A stretch of 63,833 nucleotides of DNA from Paenibacillus xylanexedens (GTDB lineage Bacteria; Bacillota; Bacilli; Paenibacillales; Paenibacillaceae), in contig NZ_VEIO01000014.1 in assembly GCF_007680605.1 (NCBI RefSeq), positions 1 through 63,833 on the forward strand, given 5' to 3'. A program made the position numbers and the translations under genes. Of the stretch, positions 16,796 through 25,938 are shown piece by piece. Numbering within the stretch: the stretch's first letter is position 1; every line of letters begins with the position of its first letter. The notes under the pieces were generated by a model, which was given only the letters and a program-made list of their open reading frames with translations, was not told the DNA's origin and did no database searches.

Positions 16796-17235
16796 TAAAT
16801 CACCTCGGTTGTACCGCCGGCAGCTTCAATTTTCTCCACCGCAGATTGAGAAAACTTGTTAGCTTTAACAGTCAGCTTCACAGTGACTTCACCGTTACCC
16901 AGGACTTTGATTCCGGATTTAGCGTTTTTAACAACGCCGTTCGTCATCAAGAATTCTGGAGTTACTTCAGTACCCGCAGGCAAACTATTCAGGTCTTCGA
17001 TATTAACAACTGCATATTCTTTGCGAGTTGGGTTCACGAAACCGCGTTTTGGCAAGCGACGATACAATGGATTTTGTCCACCTTCGAAGCCTGGACGAAC
17101 ACCACCGCCCGAACGAGCGTTTTGTCCTTTATGACCGCGACCTGATGTTTTACCTGTACCACTACTTGGACCGCGACCAACACGTTTGCGTTCTTTACGC
17201 GATCCAGGAGATGGTGAAAGCTCATGTAACTTCAT
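16795..17235 (-). CDS. rplO: 50S ribosomal protein L15
   Basis: A 146-residue L15. The start MKLHELSPSPGSRKERKRVGRG and the glycine-rich SGTGKTSGRGHKGQNARSGG are canonical. I chose the ATG at 17235, with AAGGAGG 11 nt upstream; an in-frame GTG four codons earlier overlaps that site. The last base of its stop region is shared with the secY start. Confidence 0.96.
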   Translation of the reverse strand: MKLHELSPSPGSRKERKRVGRGPSSGTGKTSGRGHKGQNARSGGGVRPGFEGGQNPLYRRLPKRGFVNPTRKEYAVVNIEDLNSLPAGTEVTPEFLMTNGVVKNAKSGIKVLGNGEVTVKLTVKANKFSQSAVEKIEAAGGTTEVI

Positions 17236-17280
17236 CGTTCGTTGCACCTCCTTAAAGATTTGTGGGTGTATACCCGTTTA

Positions 17281-17466
17281 TTAAGCTTCTACTTCTTTGA
17301 CAGCTACCAAGTGACTTACTTTGTTAATCATACCACGGATGGCTGGATTATCGTTTTGGATCACTTTGCTGTTGATTTTGCGCAATCCCAATGTTTTCAC
17401 AGTTGTTCTTTGCGTCTCCGGACGTCCGATCAAGCTACGGACGAGGGTAATTTCTAATTTAGCCAT
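17281..17466 (-). CDS. rpmD: 50S ribosomal protein L30
   Basis: A 61-residue L30 of bacterial length (MAKLEITLVRSLIGRPETQR). It sits in the normal rpsE-rpmD-rplO order, 12 nt after rpsE. Confidence 0.96.
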   Translation of the reverse strand: MAKLEITLVRSLIGRPETQRTTVKTLGLRKINSKVIQNDNPAIRGMINKVSHLVAVKEVEA

Positions 17467-17478
17467 GAGAATTCCCTC

Positions 17479-17976
17479 CTAACCCAGAAGCTCTTCGACG
17501 GATTTTCCGCGCAGTTTAGCCACGTCTTCAGCACGCTTCAAACGGGACAAACCTTCCAAAGTCGCATTGACCATGTTCATGGAATTCGAAGAACCCAGAG
17601 ATTTTGTCAAAATGTCACCTACACCAGCAAGTTCGAGAACCGCACGTACAGGACCACCAGCGATAACACCAGTACCTTCAGATGCTGGTTTCAACAGAAC
17701 GCGTCCTGCGCCGAACTTACCTGTTACCAAGTGAGGAATCGAAGTTCCTACGAGCGGAACGTGTACAAGGTTTTTCTTAGCATCTTCAATACCTTTGCGA
17801 ATTGCATCAGGTACTTCGCCCGCTTTACCGATACCCGCTCCAACCCAGCCGTTGCCGTCGCCGACTACAACCAGTGCGCTAAAGCTGAAACGGCGTCCGC
17901 CTTTTACTACTTTAGCTACGCGATTAATGTTTACTACTCTTTCAGACAGTTCCAAAGTATTCGGATCTACACGCAA
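17479..17976 (-). CDS. rpsE: 30S ribosomal protein S5
   Basis: A 165-residue S5. It has the double-stranded-RNA-binding N-terminal domain (about 10-75) with the loop VVKGGRRFSF and the C-terminal domain containing VLLKPASEGTGVIAGGPVR. Positions linked to spectinomycin resistance in the N-terminal loop look wild type. AAGGAGG precedes the start. Confidence 0.97.
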   Translation of the reverse strand: MRVDPNTLELSERVVNINRVAKVVKGGRRFSFSALVVVGDGNGWVGAGIGKAGEVPDAIRKGIEDAKKNLVHVPLVGTSIPHLVTGKFGAGRVLLKPASEGTGVIAGGPVRAVLELAGVGDILTKSLGSSNSMNMVNATLEGLSRLKRAEDVAKLRGKSVEELLG

Positions 17977-18003
17977 GTCGTTAACCTCCTTTTGAAAAAT
18001 ATC

Positions 18004-18372
18004 TTAAAACTCAAGTCCTGCTTCACGAGCCGCTTCAGCCAAAGCTGCGATACGACCATGATACAGATATCCGCTACGGTCAAATACGATATTGGAAACA
18101 CCTTTATCTTTTGCACGTTTAGCAACGAGTTCGCCAACTTTACGAGCAGATTCAACAGATGCACCATTTTTGATGTCAGTGCTCAATTCTTTGTCTACAG
18201 TAGACGCGGAAGCAATTGTTACACCAGCTACATCATCGATGATTTGAGCGTACATATGTTTACCAGAACGGAAAACGTTCAAACGAGGACGTGCAGCCGT
18301 TCCTTGGATTTTCTTACGAACACGAAGGTGTCTTTTCAGACGAGCCTTGTTTTTATCTGGTTTCGTAATCAT
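18004..18372 (-). CDS. rplR: 50S ribosomal protein L18
   Basis: A 122-residue L18 that binds 5S rRNA together with L5 in the central protuberance. The basic N-terminus (KPDKNKARLKRHLRVRKKI) and the ending GRIAALAEAAREAGLEF are typical. It is separated from rplF by 117 nt without a gene. Confidence 0.97.
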   Translation of the reverse strand: MITKPDKNKARLKRHLRVRKKIQGTAARPRLNVFRSGKHMYAQIIDDVAGVTIASASTVDKELSTDIKNGASVESARKVGELVAKRAKDKGVSNIVFDRSGYLYHGRIAALAEAAREAGLEF

Positions 18373-18489
18373 CTCAGGGATTCACTCCTTTCAGGTTACC
18401 TCGCTGGCTTCAAAACAGAAGCCACGGGGTATATTAGAAACACACGAAGCAAGCAAGCCGAAAGCCGCGAAAAGGCGGTAAGAGAAATC

Positions 18490-19032
18490 TTATTTCTTCT
18501 TACCGGCTTTACCTTCCTTACGGATGATACGCTCGCCTTCATATTTAATACCTTTACCTTTGTACGGCTCAGGTTCACGAACGGAACGAATTTTAGCAGC
18601 GTAAGCACCTACGCGCTCTTTATCGATACCGCGAACAATGATTTTCGTATTCGAAGGTACTTCGAATTCGATTCCCGCTTCCGGTGTAATTTCAACCGGG
18701 TGAGAGTAACCAACGTTCAGAACGATTTTATCTCCGGATTTGCTTGCACGATATCCGACCCCAACCAATTCCAGAGATTTAGCGAATCCTTCAGTTACGC
18801 CGCTCACCATGTTGCTGACTACGCTACGCGTAGTACCGTGCAAAGAACGGTGAGTTTTGTTATCGGAAGGACGCACAACTGTAATTTCGTTGTTTTCAAC
18901 TGTAACCTTCATGTCTTTGTGAAGTTCACGAGTTAAAGTTCCTTTTGGTCCTTTTACCGTAATAACGGTGTTGTCCAAAGTGATGTCTACACCACTTGGT
19001 ACTGTAATTGGTTTGCGACCAATACGAGACAT
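18490..19032 (-). CDS. rplF: 50S ribosomal protein L6
   Basis: A 180-residue L6 with the two related domains expected. It starts MSRIGRKPITVPSGVD, and the C-terminal signature EPYKGKGIKYEGE is present. The ATG at 19032 has GGAGG 8 nt upstream; a GTG three codons earlier overlaps that site and is rejected. Confidence 0.97.
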   Translation of the reverse strand: MSRIGRKPITVPSGVDITLDNTVITVKGPKGTLTRELHKDMKVTVENNEITVVRPSDNKTHRSLHGTTRSVVSNMVSGVTEGFAKSLELVGVGYRASKSGDKIVLNVGYSHPVEITPEAGIEFEVPSNTKIIVRGIDKERVGAYAAKIRSVREPEPYKGKGIKYEGERIIRKEGKAGKKK

Positions 19033-19062
19033 GTGTTGCACCTCCTATCTTGTGACGTTATA

Positions 19063-19461
19063 TTACCAAACGTAGCAAACGACTTCTCCGCCGGATTTCG
19101 ATTGACGAGCTTCTTTGTCCGTCATAACACCTTTGGATGTCGAGATAATCGCGATTCCAAGGCCGCCAAGTACACGAGGTACTTCATTGCTTTTCGTGTA
19201 AACACGAAGACCTGGTTTACTGATTCTTTTCAGACCAGTGATAACGCGCTCGTTATTTTGACCGTATTTCAAGAAAACACGGATAATCCCTTGTTTGTTA
19301 TCTTCGATAAATTCAGCGTCACGGATGAAACCTTCACGCTTCAGGATATCGGCGATTTGTTTTTTCATTGTCGAAGCAGGCATTTCTACCGTTTCGTGAC
19401 GAACAGTGTTCGCGTTACGAATACGAGTAAGCATATCTGCAATTGGATCAGACATAGTCAT
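19063..19461 (-). CDS. rpsH: 30S ribosomal protein S8
   Basis: A 132-residue S8. MTMSDPIADMLTRIRNAN and the C-terminal LGGLGIAIISTSKGVMTDKEA are standard. It binds the central domain of 16S rRNA and is the spc-operon regulator in E. coli; whether that holds here is unknown. GGAGG lies 10 nt before the ATG. Confidence 0.97.
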   Translation of the reverse strand: MTMSDPIADMLTRIRNANTVRHETVEMPASTMKKQIADILKREGFIRDAEFIEDNKQGIIRVFLKYGQNNERVITGLKRISKPGLRVYTKSNEVPRVLGGLGIAIISTSKGVMTDKEARQSKSGGEVVCYVW

Positions 19462-19493
19462 TGTGAGTTAACCTCCTTCCCGTTCAGGACTTT

Positions 19494-19679
19494 TTACCAG
19501 CTTGCTTTTTTCACGCCAGGGATCTGGCCTTTATAAGCTAATTCACGGAAGCAAATTCTGCAAATTTTGAACTTTTGCAGTACCGAATGTGGACGACCGC
19601 AACGCTCACAGCGTGTATAAGCACGTACTTTAAACTTTGGTGTACGTTGTTGTTTAACTTTCATCGAAGTTTTTGCCAC
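19494..19679 (-). CDS. rpsN: 30S ribosomal protein S14, zinc-binding type
   Basis: A 61-residue short S14 (also called rpsZ). It has two CxxC pairs (CERC and CRIC) that bind zinc; the zinc-free form made in zinc starvation lacks these. The start is a GTG, giving MAKTSMKVKQQRTPKF; AGGAGG lies 12 nt upstream. Reading further upstream is open but not homologous. It stands between rplE and rpsH. Confidence 0.95.
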   Translation of the reverse strand: MAKTSMKVKQQRTPKFKVRAYTRCERCGRPHSVLQKFKICRICFRELAYKGQIPGVKKASW

Positions 19680-19753
19680 TTTAGCCTGACACCTCCTAAA
19701 TAATTTCGGAGAAAAGGGAGTCTTTCCAGACACCCGGAACGTTTATGCCAACA

Positions 19754-20296
19754 TTATTTAACGAAAGGCATTCCCAGTTGCGTAAGCAATTCGCGGGACT
19801 CTTCGTCTGTTTTCGCCGTTGTTACGATGACAATATCCATACCGCGGACTTTGTCTACTTTATCATACTCGATCTCTGGGAAGATCAATTGCTCTTTCAG
19901 ACCCAGAGTGTAGTTACCACGACCATCGAACGCTTTGCTCGATACACCGCGGAAGTCACGTACACGTGGAAGTGTTACGTTAAACAATTTATCGAGGAAG
20001 TAGTACATACGCTCGCCGCGCAATGTAACTTTCACACCGATAGGCATGTTCTCACGCAGTTTGAAACCTGCGATTGATTTTTTCGCACGAGTGATTACAG
20101 GTTTTTGACCTGCGATCAGTTGCAAATCGTTTACTGCGGAATCCAACACTTTGGAGTTTTGGACAGCGTCGCCCACACCCATGTTGATAACGATTTTCTC
20201 GATTTTCGGCACTTGCATTACCGTTGTATAGTTAAACTTCTGCATCAAAGCAGGAGCGATTTCTTGCAGGTAACGTTCTTTCATTCTTGATGCCAT
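19754..20296 (-). CDS. rplE: 50S ribosomal protein L5
   Basis: A 180-residue L5 that binds 5S rRNA and contacts P-site tRNA. The blocks KIEKIVINMGVGDAVQN and RDFRGVSSKAFDGRGNYTLG are conserved. It follows rplX by 32 nt. Confidence 0.97.
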   Translation of the reverse strand: MASRMKERYLQEIAPALMQKFNYTTVMQVPKIEKIVINMGVGDAVQNSKVLDSAVNDLQLIAGQKPVITRAKKSIAGFKLRENMPIGVKVTLRGERMYYFLDKLFNVTLPRVRDFRGVSSKAFDGRGNYTLGLKEQLIFPEIEYDKVDKVRGMDIVIVTTAKTDEESRELLTQLGMPFVK

Positions 20297-20328
20297 GAAT
20301 CATAGCCCTCCTTTCTCATTCGGTTCAA

Positions 20329-20682
20329 TTAGTCGATAATTTCTCCGGAACGTTTTGCAACGCGCACTTTTTTACCGTTATCCAACACTTTGTAACCGAT
20401 ACGGGTTACTTTTCCGCTCTTTGGATCGATGTGCATCACGTTGGAAACGTGAATCGGAGCTTCCTTCTCGATAATGCCGCCTTGCGGGTTTTGCTGGTTA
20501 GGCTTCTGGTGTTTTTTCACCATGTTAACACCTTCCACAAGGACGCGGTTTTCACGAGGATAAGCAGCGATGACACGGCCTTTTTTACCTTTGTCTTTAC
20601 CGCTGATCACCATAACCGTATCTTCCTTTTTAACGTGAAGTTTGTTGTTATGGGATTCCAGAACTTTTTTCACTCTTGGCAT
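20329..20682 (-). CDS. rplX: 50S ribosomal protein L24
   Basis: A 117-residue L24 with a KOW motif (about residues 21-48, GKDKGKKGRVI). It begins MPRVKKVLESHNN; GGAGG is 8 nt upstream of this ATG. It is an assembly initiator of the 50S subunit. It lies after rplN. Confidence 0.96.
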   Translation of the reverse strand: MPRVKKVLESHNNKLHVKKEDTVMVISGKDKGKKGRVIAAYPRENRVLVEGVNMVKKHQKPNQQNPQGGIIEKEAPIHVSNVMHIDPKSGKVTRIGYKVLDNGKKVRVAKRSGEIID

Positions 20683-20723
20683 TTCGTACACCTCCTGTTT
20701 CTAAACATCACGAGCTTAATCTA

Positions 20724-21092
20724 TTAGATAACCTCTGGGGCCAAGGAAACGATTTTCATGAAATCTTTCTCGCGAAGTTCACGAGCAACAGGTCCGAAAA
20801 TACGTGTTCCACGCGGGCTTCTGTCGTCTTTTACAACAACAGCTGCATTTTCATCAAAACCGATGTAGGAACCGTCTTTACGACGTACAGAACGCTTCGT
20901 ACGAACGACAACCGCTCTAACTACATCACCTTTTTTGACAACGCCGCCTGGTGTTGCTTGTTTTACAGAACAAACGATCAGATCACCGATTTGAGCTGTA
21001 CGACGTCCCGTACCGCCGAGTACGCGGATACACATCAGTTCCTTCGCACCGGAGTTGTCGGCTACAGTCAAACGTGTAAATGGTTGAATCAT
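20724..21092 (-). CDS. rplN: 50S ribosomal protein L14
   Basis: A 122-residue L14 (MIQPFTRLTVADNSGAKELM) at the subunit interface. All conserved blocks, including RGTRIFGPVARELR, are intact. It lies 36 nt after rpsQ. Confidence 0.97.
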   Translation of the reverse strand: MIQPFTRLTVADNSGAKELMCIRVLGGTGRRTAQIGDLIVCSVKQATPGGVVKKGDVVRAVVVRTKRSVRRKDGSYIGFDENAAVVVKDDRSPRGTRIFGPVARELREKDFMKIVSLAPEVI

Positions 21093-21128
21093 TTAGTATT
21101 CCTCCTTCCAGCTATGCTGATCATGCAA

Positions 21129-21395
21129 TTAGATGATAACCGCTTTTTCAACGACTTCAGTAAGTCTCCAGCGTTTATCTTTCGAAAGCGGACGAGTCTC
21201 CATGATTTTCACCGTGTCACCGATTTTCGCAGTGTTTTCTTCGTCATGCGCTTTGAACTTTTTAGTAACCTTAATGCGTTTATGGTACAATTTGTGGTTT
21301 TTGTAGGTTTCTACAGCAACAACAATCGTTTTGTCCATTTTATCACTGACAACTTTACCAGTTTGAACTTTACGTGCATTACGTTCTTCGCTCAT
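21129..21395 (-). CDS. rpsQ: 30S ribosomal protein S17
   Basis: An 88-residue S17 with an OB fold. KVVSDKMDKTIVVAVE and KAHDEENTAKIGDTVKIMETRPLSK are typical blocks. It follows rpmC by 48 nt. Confidence 0.97.
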   Translation of the reverse strand: MSEERNARKVQTGKVVSDKMDKTIVVAVETYKNHKLYHKRIKVTKKFKAHDEENTAKIGDTVKIMETRPLSKDKRWRLTEVVEKAVII

Positions 21396-21443
21396 TGTTG
21401 GCCTCCTTCCTGATTACGGACGGAATGTATATCCGACCTCTAA

Positions 21444-21641
21444 TTAACCGATTCCCAATTCTCTTTCACGGATGATGGTTTTAGCACGAGCTATTTCTTT
21501 ACGCACATCACGGATTCGAGTCGGGTTATCCAGCTGACCGGTAGCGAGTTGAAAGCGGAGGTTAAAGAGTTCTTCTTTAAATCCGGCAATCTTTTGCTCG
21601 ATTTCAGCAGAGGTTAGGTTGCGAAATTCACTAGCTTTCAT
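21444..21641 (-). CDS. rpmC: 50S ribosomal protein L29
   Basis: A 65-residue helical L29 at the peptide exit. It begins MKASEFRNLTSAEIEQK. Its ATG lies inside the end of rplP (11-nt overlap ending in the rplP TAG), with GGTGG as a modest ribosome-binding site, so translation is probably coupled. Confidence 0.96.
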   Translation of the reverse strand: MKASEFRNLTSAEIEQKIAGFKEELFNLRFQLATGQLDNPTRIRDVRKEIARAKTIIRERELGIG

Positions 21642-22065
21642 TTGCTTCACCACCCAATTCTTCACGTTTCACGAACTTCGTTTTGATTGGCAGTTTGTGA
21701 GCGGCAAGACGCATCGCTTCGCGTGCAATATCCTCCGGTACACCAGCAAGTTCAAACATGATCTTACCTGGTTTCACTACTGCAACCCATTTTTCTACGT
21801 TACCTTTACCGCTACCCATCCGAACCTCGAGAGGCTTTTGAGTGATTGGTTTGTCAGGGAAAATTTTAATCCAGACTTTACCACCACGTTTGATGTAACG
21901 AGTCATCGCAATACGAGCCGCTTCGATTTGACGGTTCGTAATCCAAGCCGGTTCCGTAGCTTGCAGACCATATTCGCCAAAGTTCAGCGTAGTTCCGCCT
22001 TTTGCTTGGCCTTTCATATGTCCACGTTGTTGCTTACGGTGTTTTACACGTTTTGGTACCAACAT
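21631..22065 (-). CDS. rplP: 50S ribosomal protein L16
   Basis: A 144-residue L16 (MLVPKRVKHRKQQRGHMKG) near the A-site tRNA elbow. No unusual residue is seen in the loop around IFPDKPITQKPLEVRMG. It starts 2 nt after the rpsC stop and overlaps rpmC. Confidence 0.97.
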   Translation of the reverse strand: MLVPKRVKHRKQQRGHMKGQAKGGTTLNFGEYGLQATEPAWITNRQIEAARIAMTRYIKRGGKVWIKIFPDKPITQKPLEVRMGSGKGNVEKWVAVVKPGKIMFELAGVPEDIAREAMRLAAHKLPIKTKFVKREELGGEANES

Positions 22066-22067
22066 GA

Positions 22068-22733
22068 TTAGTTGCCTCCTTCCTTAGCAGCTTGTTTCTT
22101 AGCCGTAGGAAGAACCTCTCCACGATAGATCCATACTTTTACGCCGATACGTCCGTAAGTAGTATGAGCCTCTGCAGTACCATAGTCAATGTCAGCACGC
22201 AGTGTGTGCAGTGGAACAGTTCCTTCGCTGTAGCCTTCAGAACGTGCAATCTCAGCACCGCCAAGACGTCCGCCTACTTGAGTTTTAATACCTTTAGCAC
22301 CAGAGCGCATAGTTCTTTGAATAGCTTGTTTCAGAGCACGACGGAAAGAAACACGACGTTCCAATTGTTGTGCAATGCTTTCTGCTACCAGGATCGCGTC
22401 CAGGTCTTGGTTCTTAATTTCAGAGATGTTGATGTGTACTTTTTTACCGCCAGCAATTTTCGTAATTTGATTACGAAGATTTTCAACTTCAGATCCACCT
22501 TTACCGATTACCATACCTGGTTTCGCAGTGTGAATCGTTACATTTACGCGGTTAGCCGCTCTCTCAATTTCTACACGAGATACAGCGGAGTCTTTCAATT
22601 TATTTTTCAGGAATTCACGAATTTTCACGTCTTCCATCAAAAGATCGCCGAAGTCTTTGCCTGCATACCACTTAGATTCCCAGTCACGGATAACTCCGAC
22701 ACGAAGTCCGACTGGATTTACCTTTTGGCCCAC
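22068..22733 (-). CDS. rpsC: 30S ribosomal protein S3
   Basis: A 221-residue S3 with a KH domain (about 38-110; the GxxG loop is in VIGKGGSEVENL) and the C-terminal domain. S3 forms part of the mRNA entry tunnel. It starts MGQKVNPVGLRVGVIRDWES and follows rplV by 15 nt. Confidence 0.97.
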   Translation of the reverse strand: MGQKVNPVGLRVGVIRDWESKWYAGKDFGDLLMEDVKIREFLKNKLKDSAVSRVEIERAANRVNVTIHTAKPGMVIGKGGSEVENLRNQITKIAGGKKVHINISEIKNQDLDAILVAESIAQQLERRVSFRRALKQAIQRTMRSGAKGIKTQVGGRLGGAEIARSEGYSEGTVPLHTLRADIDYGTAEAHTTYGRIGVKVWIYRGEVLPTAKKQAAKEGGN

Positions 22734-22748
22734 ACGTTTTCCCTCCTT

Positions 22749-23081
22749 CTACTTTTCAGATACCACCAAAGTGATGTGGCTAGTACGTTTGTTAATACGA
22801 CTTGCACGTCCCATTGCACGAGGGCGGAAACGTTTCATCGTTGGTCCTTGGTTTACGTAAGCTTGCGAGATCACCAAGTTATTAACATCCAAAGAATAAT
22901 TGTGTTCCGCATTCGCAATAGCGGAGTTAAGCAACTTCTCAACAACTGGAGAAGCGGATTTCGGAGTGTGACGGAGAATGGCAACCGCCTCACCTACTTG
23001 CTTGCCGCGAATCAAGTCAACAACGAGTTGAACTTTACGAGGAGCAATCCGGATAAACTTAGCATGTGCTTTTGCTTCCAT
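22749..23081 (-). CDS. rplV: 50S ribosomal protein L22
   Basis: A 110-residue L22 that lines the exit tunnel. The extended loop (FRPRAMGRASRINKRTSHI) looks wild type, without the deletions linked to macrolide resistance. The ATG at 23081 has AGGAGG 7 nt upstream and matches family starts (MEAKAHAKFIRIAPRK). Confidence 0.97.
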   Translation of the reverse strand: MEAKAHAKFIRIAPRKVQLVVDLIRGKQVGEAVAILRHTPKSASPVVEKLLNSAIANAEHNYSLDVNNLVISQAYVNQGPTMKRFRPRAMGRASRINKRTSHITLVVSEK

Positions 23082-23116
23082 TGTGTAACCTCCTCTCAAA
23101 CATTAGAGATGTTCAT

Positions 23117-23395
23117 TTATCTTCTTGTTTTCTTGTCATCATCAGTATGGCCTTTGTACGTACGGGTTGGAGCGAACTCACCCAGTTTGTGTCCAACCAT
23201 GTCCTCAGTTACATACACTGGCACGTGTTTACGACCGTCGTAAACGCCAAATGTGTGTCCGATGAATTGTGGGAAAATTGTAGAGCGACGGGACCAGGTT
23301 TTAATAACGTTCTTCTTGCCTGATGCTTCCATCTCTTCTACCTTCTTGAGCATGTAGCCATCAATGAATGGCCCTTTTTTCAAACTGCGACTCAT
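23117..23395 (-). CDS. rpsS: 30S ribosomal protein S19
   Basis: A 92-residue S19 in the 30S head (MSRSLKKGPFIDGYMLKKV). It ends in a basic tail (GHTDDDKKTRR). It lies between rplB and rplV, as in all S10 operons. Confidence 0.97.
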   Translation of the reverse strand: MSRSLKKGPFIDGYMLKKVEEMEASGKKNVIKTWSRRSTIFPQFIGHTFGVYDGRKHVPVYVTEDMVGHKLGEFAPTRTYKGHTDDDKKTRR

Positions 23396-23466
23396 GTGGA
23401 GATCCTCCCTTCAAACATAGCTTTTATGCATCCGTAGATGCCTCACGAAGTTATGCACAGTGTGTA

Positions 23467-24297
23467 TTACTTCGTGCGGCGACGGATGATGTATTTATCA
23501 GAAGCTTTATTTTTCTTACGCGTTTTGTAACCAAGAGTAGGTTTACCCCATGGTGACATTGGCGATTTACGTCCGATTGGAGCACGACCTTCACCACCAC
23601 CGTGAGGGTGATCGTTAGGGTTCATTACCACACCACGAACCTCAGGACGTTGACCCAACCAACGGCTACGACCGGCTTTACCGATTTTGATGAGCTCGTG
23701 GTCTTGGTTACCAACGGATCCGATTGTTGCGCGGCAAACTTTCAAAATACGACGAACTTCTCCGGAAGAGAGACGAACGGAAACATATTTTTCTTCTTTA
23801 CCAAGCAATTGAGCTTCTGTACCAGCAGCACGAACCAATTGTCCGCCTTTACCTGGTTTCAACTCGATGTTGTGGATAACGGTACCTACTGGAATGTTTT
23901 CAAGTGGCAGTGCGTTACCGATTTTGATGTCTGCGTCAGGACCAGAGAATACTTGATCTCCAACTTTCAGACCTTTAGGAGCGATGATGTAACGCTTCTC
24001 ACCATCAGCATAGTGAATCAATGCGATGTTGGAAGTACGGTTCGGGTCGTACTCGATTGTAGCAACGCGGCCCGGTATTCCATCTTTAGTACGTTTGAAG
24101 TCGATGATACGGTATTTACGTTTGTGTCCACCACCGTGGTGACGAACTGTAATTTTACCTTGGTTGTTGCGGCCTGCTTGTTTGCTCAATGGGGCCAACA
24201 ACGATTTCTCCGGCTTATCTGTGGTGATTTCCTCAAATGTAGAAACGGACATGTTCCGTCTTGCCGGGGATGTTGGTTTATACTTTTTGATTGGCAC
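23467..24297 (-). CDS. rplB: 50S ribosomal protein L2
   Basis: A 276-residue L2, close to the peptidyl transferase centre. It has the two RNA-binding domains and the C-terminal signature GVVMNPNDHPHGGGEGRAPIG, with the conserved histidine. It follows rplW by 31 nt. Confidence 0.98.
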   Translation of the reverse strand: MPIKKYKPTSPARRNMSVSTFEEITTDKPEKSLLAPLSKQAGRNNQGKITVRHHGGGHKRKYRIIDFKRTKDGIPGRVATIEYDPNRTSNIALIHYADGEKRYIIAPKGLKVGDQVFSGPDADIKIGNALPLENIPVGTVIHNIELKPGKGGQLVRAAGTEAQLLGKEEKYVSVRLSSGEVRRILKVCRATIGSVGNQDHELIKIGKAGRSRWLGQRPEVRGVVMNPNDHPHGGGEGRAPIGRKSPMSPWGKPTLGYKTRKKNKASDKYIIRRRTK

Positions 24298-24328
24298 TAG
24301 TTTTCCCTCCTTACTTCAAAGATTTCAA

Positions 24329-24619
24329 TTATACAGTTTCAAAAAACTCAAGCGATTTGCTGTCTTGCGTCAATGTTACAAACGCTTTTTTCCATTCGCT
24401 TGTGTATCCGGAATAACGTCCGTACCGTTTCGGTTTAGCTGGAACACGAAGTGTGTTCACGTTTTTCACCTTTACGCCGAAAATAGCTTCTACCGCTTTT
24501 TTGATCTCGGTTTTGTTTGCACGGATATCGACTTCAAATACATATTTCAAGTCGTTCATCATGTCAGCAGTACGTTCCGTAATAATCGGACGTTTTACAA
24601 TATCACGAGGATCCTTCAT
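24329..24619 (-). CDS. rplW: 50S ribosomal protein L23
   Basis: A 96-residue L23, the docking site for trigger factor and SRP at the tunnel exit. Its ATG overlaps the rplD stop as TAATG, so the two are translationally coupled. Conserved block: YTFEVDIRANKTEIKKAVE-like (here YVFEVDIRANKTEIKKAVE). Confidence 0.96.
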   Translation of the reverse strand: MKDPRDIVKRPIITERTADMMNDLKYVFEVDIRANKTEIKKAVEAIFGVKVKNVNTLRVPAKPKRYGRYSGYTSEWKKAFVTLTQDSKSLEFFETV

Positions 24620-25242
24620 TACGCGAGCACCTCCTCTACCTTCTGAACTGCTTCTTTCGTAATGATCAGTTTGTCGTGCCCAAGCACGTCAAGAACATTA
24701 ATGCCGTCAGCAGCTACGAATTTCACGCCAGGAATATTCCGTGCGGAAAGAGCTACATTATCATCATAGCTAGGCGCTACGATCAAAGCTTTGCGGCCTA
24801 CTTTAAGGTTATTTAAGATAGCTGCAAATTCTTTAGTTTTAGGTGAGCTCAATGTCAGAGCATCCAAAACGATAATGTCATTGTCTTGCACTTTGGATGA
24901 AAGGGCAGATTTGATCGCCAAACGGCGAACTTTCTTAGGCAGTTTGTACGCATAGCTCCGTGGAGTCGGACCAAATACGATACCGCCGCCTTTCCATTGT
25001 GGAGAACGAATCGAACCTTGACGAGCGCGACCTGTACCTTTTTGTTTCCAAGGTTTACGTCCACCGCCACGCACTTCAGAACGTCCTTTTACTTTGTGGG
25101 TACCTTGACGAAGGGAAGCGCGTTGCATAAGAACTGCATCGTACAGAACGTGTTGATTCGGCTCAATACCGAATACTGCATCATTCAGTTCAACCTCACC
25201 TACTTGGCTACCATCTACATTGTAAACTGATACTTTTGGCAT
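24619..25242 (-). CDS. rplD: 50S ribosomal protein L4
   Basis: A 207-residue L4 with its long tunnel-facing loop (GGGRKPWKQKGTGRARQGS) intact; no macrolide-type changes are seen. L4 represses the S10 operon in E. coli, but I see no equivalent leader element. It lies 25 nt after rplC. Confidence 0.97.
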   Translation of the reverse strand: MPKVSVYNVDGSQVGEVELNDAVFGIEPNQHVLYDAVLMQRASLRQGTHKVKGRSEVRGGGRKPWKQKGTGRARQGSIRSPQWKGGGIVFGPTPRSYAYKLPKKVRRLAIKSALSSKVQDNDIIVLDALTLSSPKTKEFAAILNNLKVGRKALIVAPSYDDNVALSARNIPGVKFVAADGINVLDVLGHDKLIITKEAVQKVEEVLA

Positions 25243-25267
25243 TTTGTGTTCCTCCTTTCTTCAGTGG

Positions 25268-25891
25268 TTATTTTTTCACCGTTTCTTTAACTTTTACAAG
25301 ACTGTTCTTCGGTCCAGGAATGGAACCCTTCACGAGAATCACGTTACGTTCAGCGTCTACTTTGACAACTTCAAGACGTTGGATTGTAACAGTATCATGT
25401 CCCATATGTCCTGGCAGGCGTTTGCCTTTAGGAACGCGGTTAGCTTGGATCGAACCCATTGAACCTGGGCCACGGTGGTAACGCGAACCGTGTGACATAG
25501 GTCCAGTGCTTTGTCCCCAACGTTTGATAACGCCGGCAAAACCTTTACCTTTAGAAATACCTGTTACGTCAACGAACTCGCCTTCAGCGAAAATGTCAGC
25601 TTTCAATTCTTGGCCAACTTCATATTCCGCGATGTTGATGCCGCGAAGCTCACGAACGTAGCGCTTAGGTGCAGTATTCGCTTTTTTAGCGTGTCCTGCT
25701 TCTGGCTTGTTAGCATTTTTCTCTTTCTTATCGGAGAAACCGATTTGAACTGCTTCGTAGCCATCGTTCTCAATATCTTTCTTTTGTAAAACAACACAAG
25801 GACCTGCTTCGATAACTGTTACTGGAACTACATTACCTTCAGCGGTAAACACTTGAGTCATTCCAAGTTTTTTTCCTAAGATACCTTTCAT
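25268..25891 (-). CDS. rplC: 50S ribosomal protein L3
   Basis: A 207-residue L3, a 50S assembly initiator. The central loop near the peptidyl transferase centre contains HGSRYHRGPGSMGSIQANRV, as in wild-type Bacillales. It follows rpsJ by 47 nt. Confidence 0.97.
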   Translation of the reverse strand: MKGILGKKLGMTQVFTAEGNVVPVTVIEAGPCVVLQKKDIENDGYEAVQIGFSDKKEKNANKPEAGHAKKANTAPKRYVRELRGINIAEYEVGQELKADIFAEGEFVDVTGISKGKGFAGVIKRWGQSTGPMSHGSRYHRGPGSMGSIQANRVPKGKRLPGHMGHDTVTIQRLEVVKVDAERNVILVKGSIPGPKNSLVKVKETVKK

Positions 25892-25938
25892 GTTGACACC
25901 TCTTTTCCTTTATACGTGGTCTTGTTTGTTGCTATATA

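Noticed and set aside
25268..25891. Linezolid, tiamulin or macrolide resistance changes in L3, L4 or L22
   Set aside because: The tunnel and peptidyl-transferase loops look like wild-type sequences.
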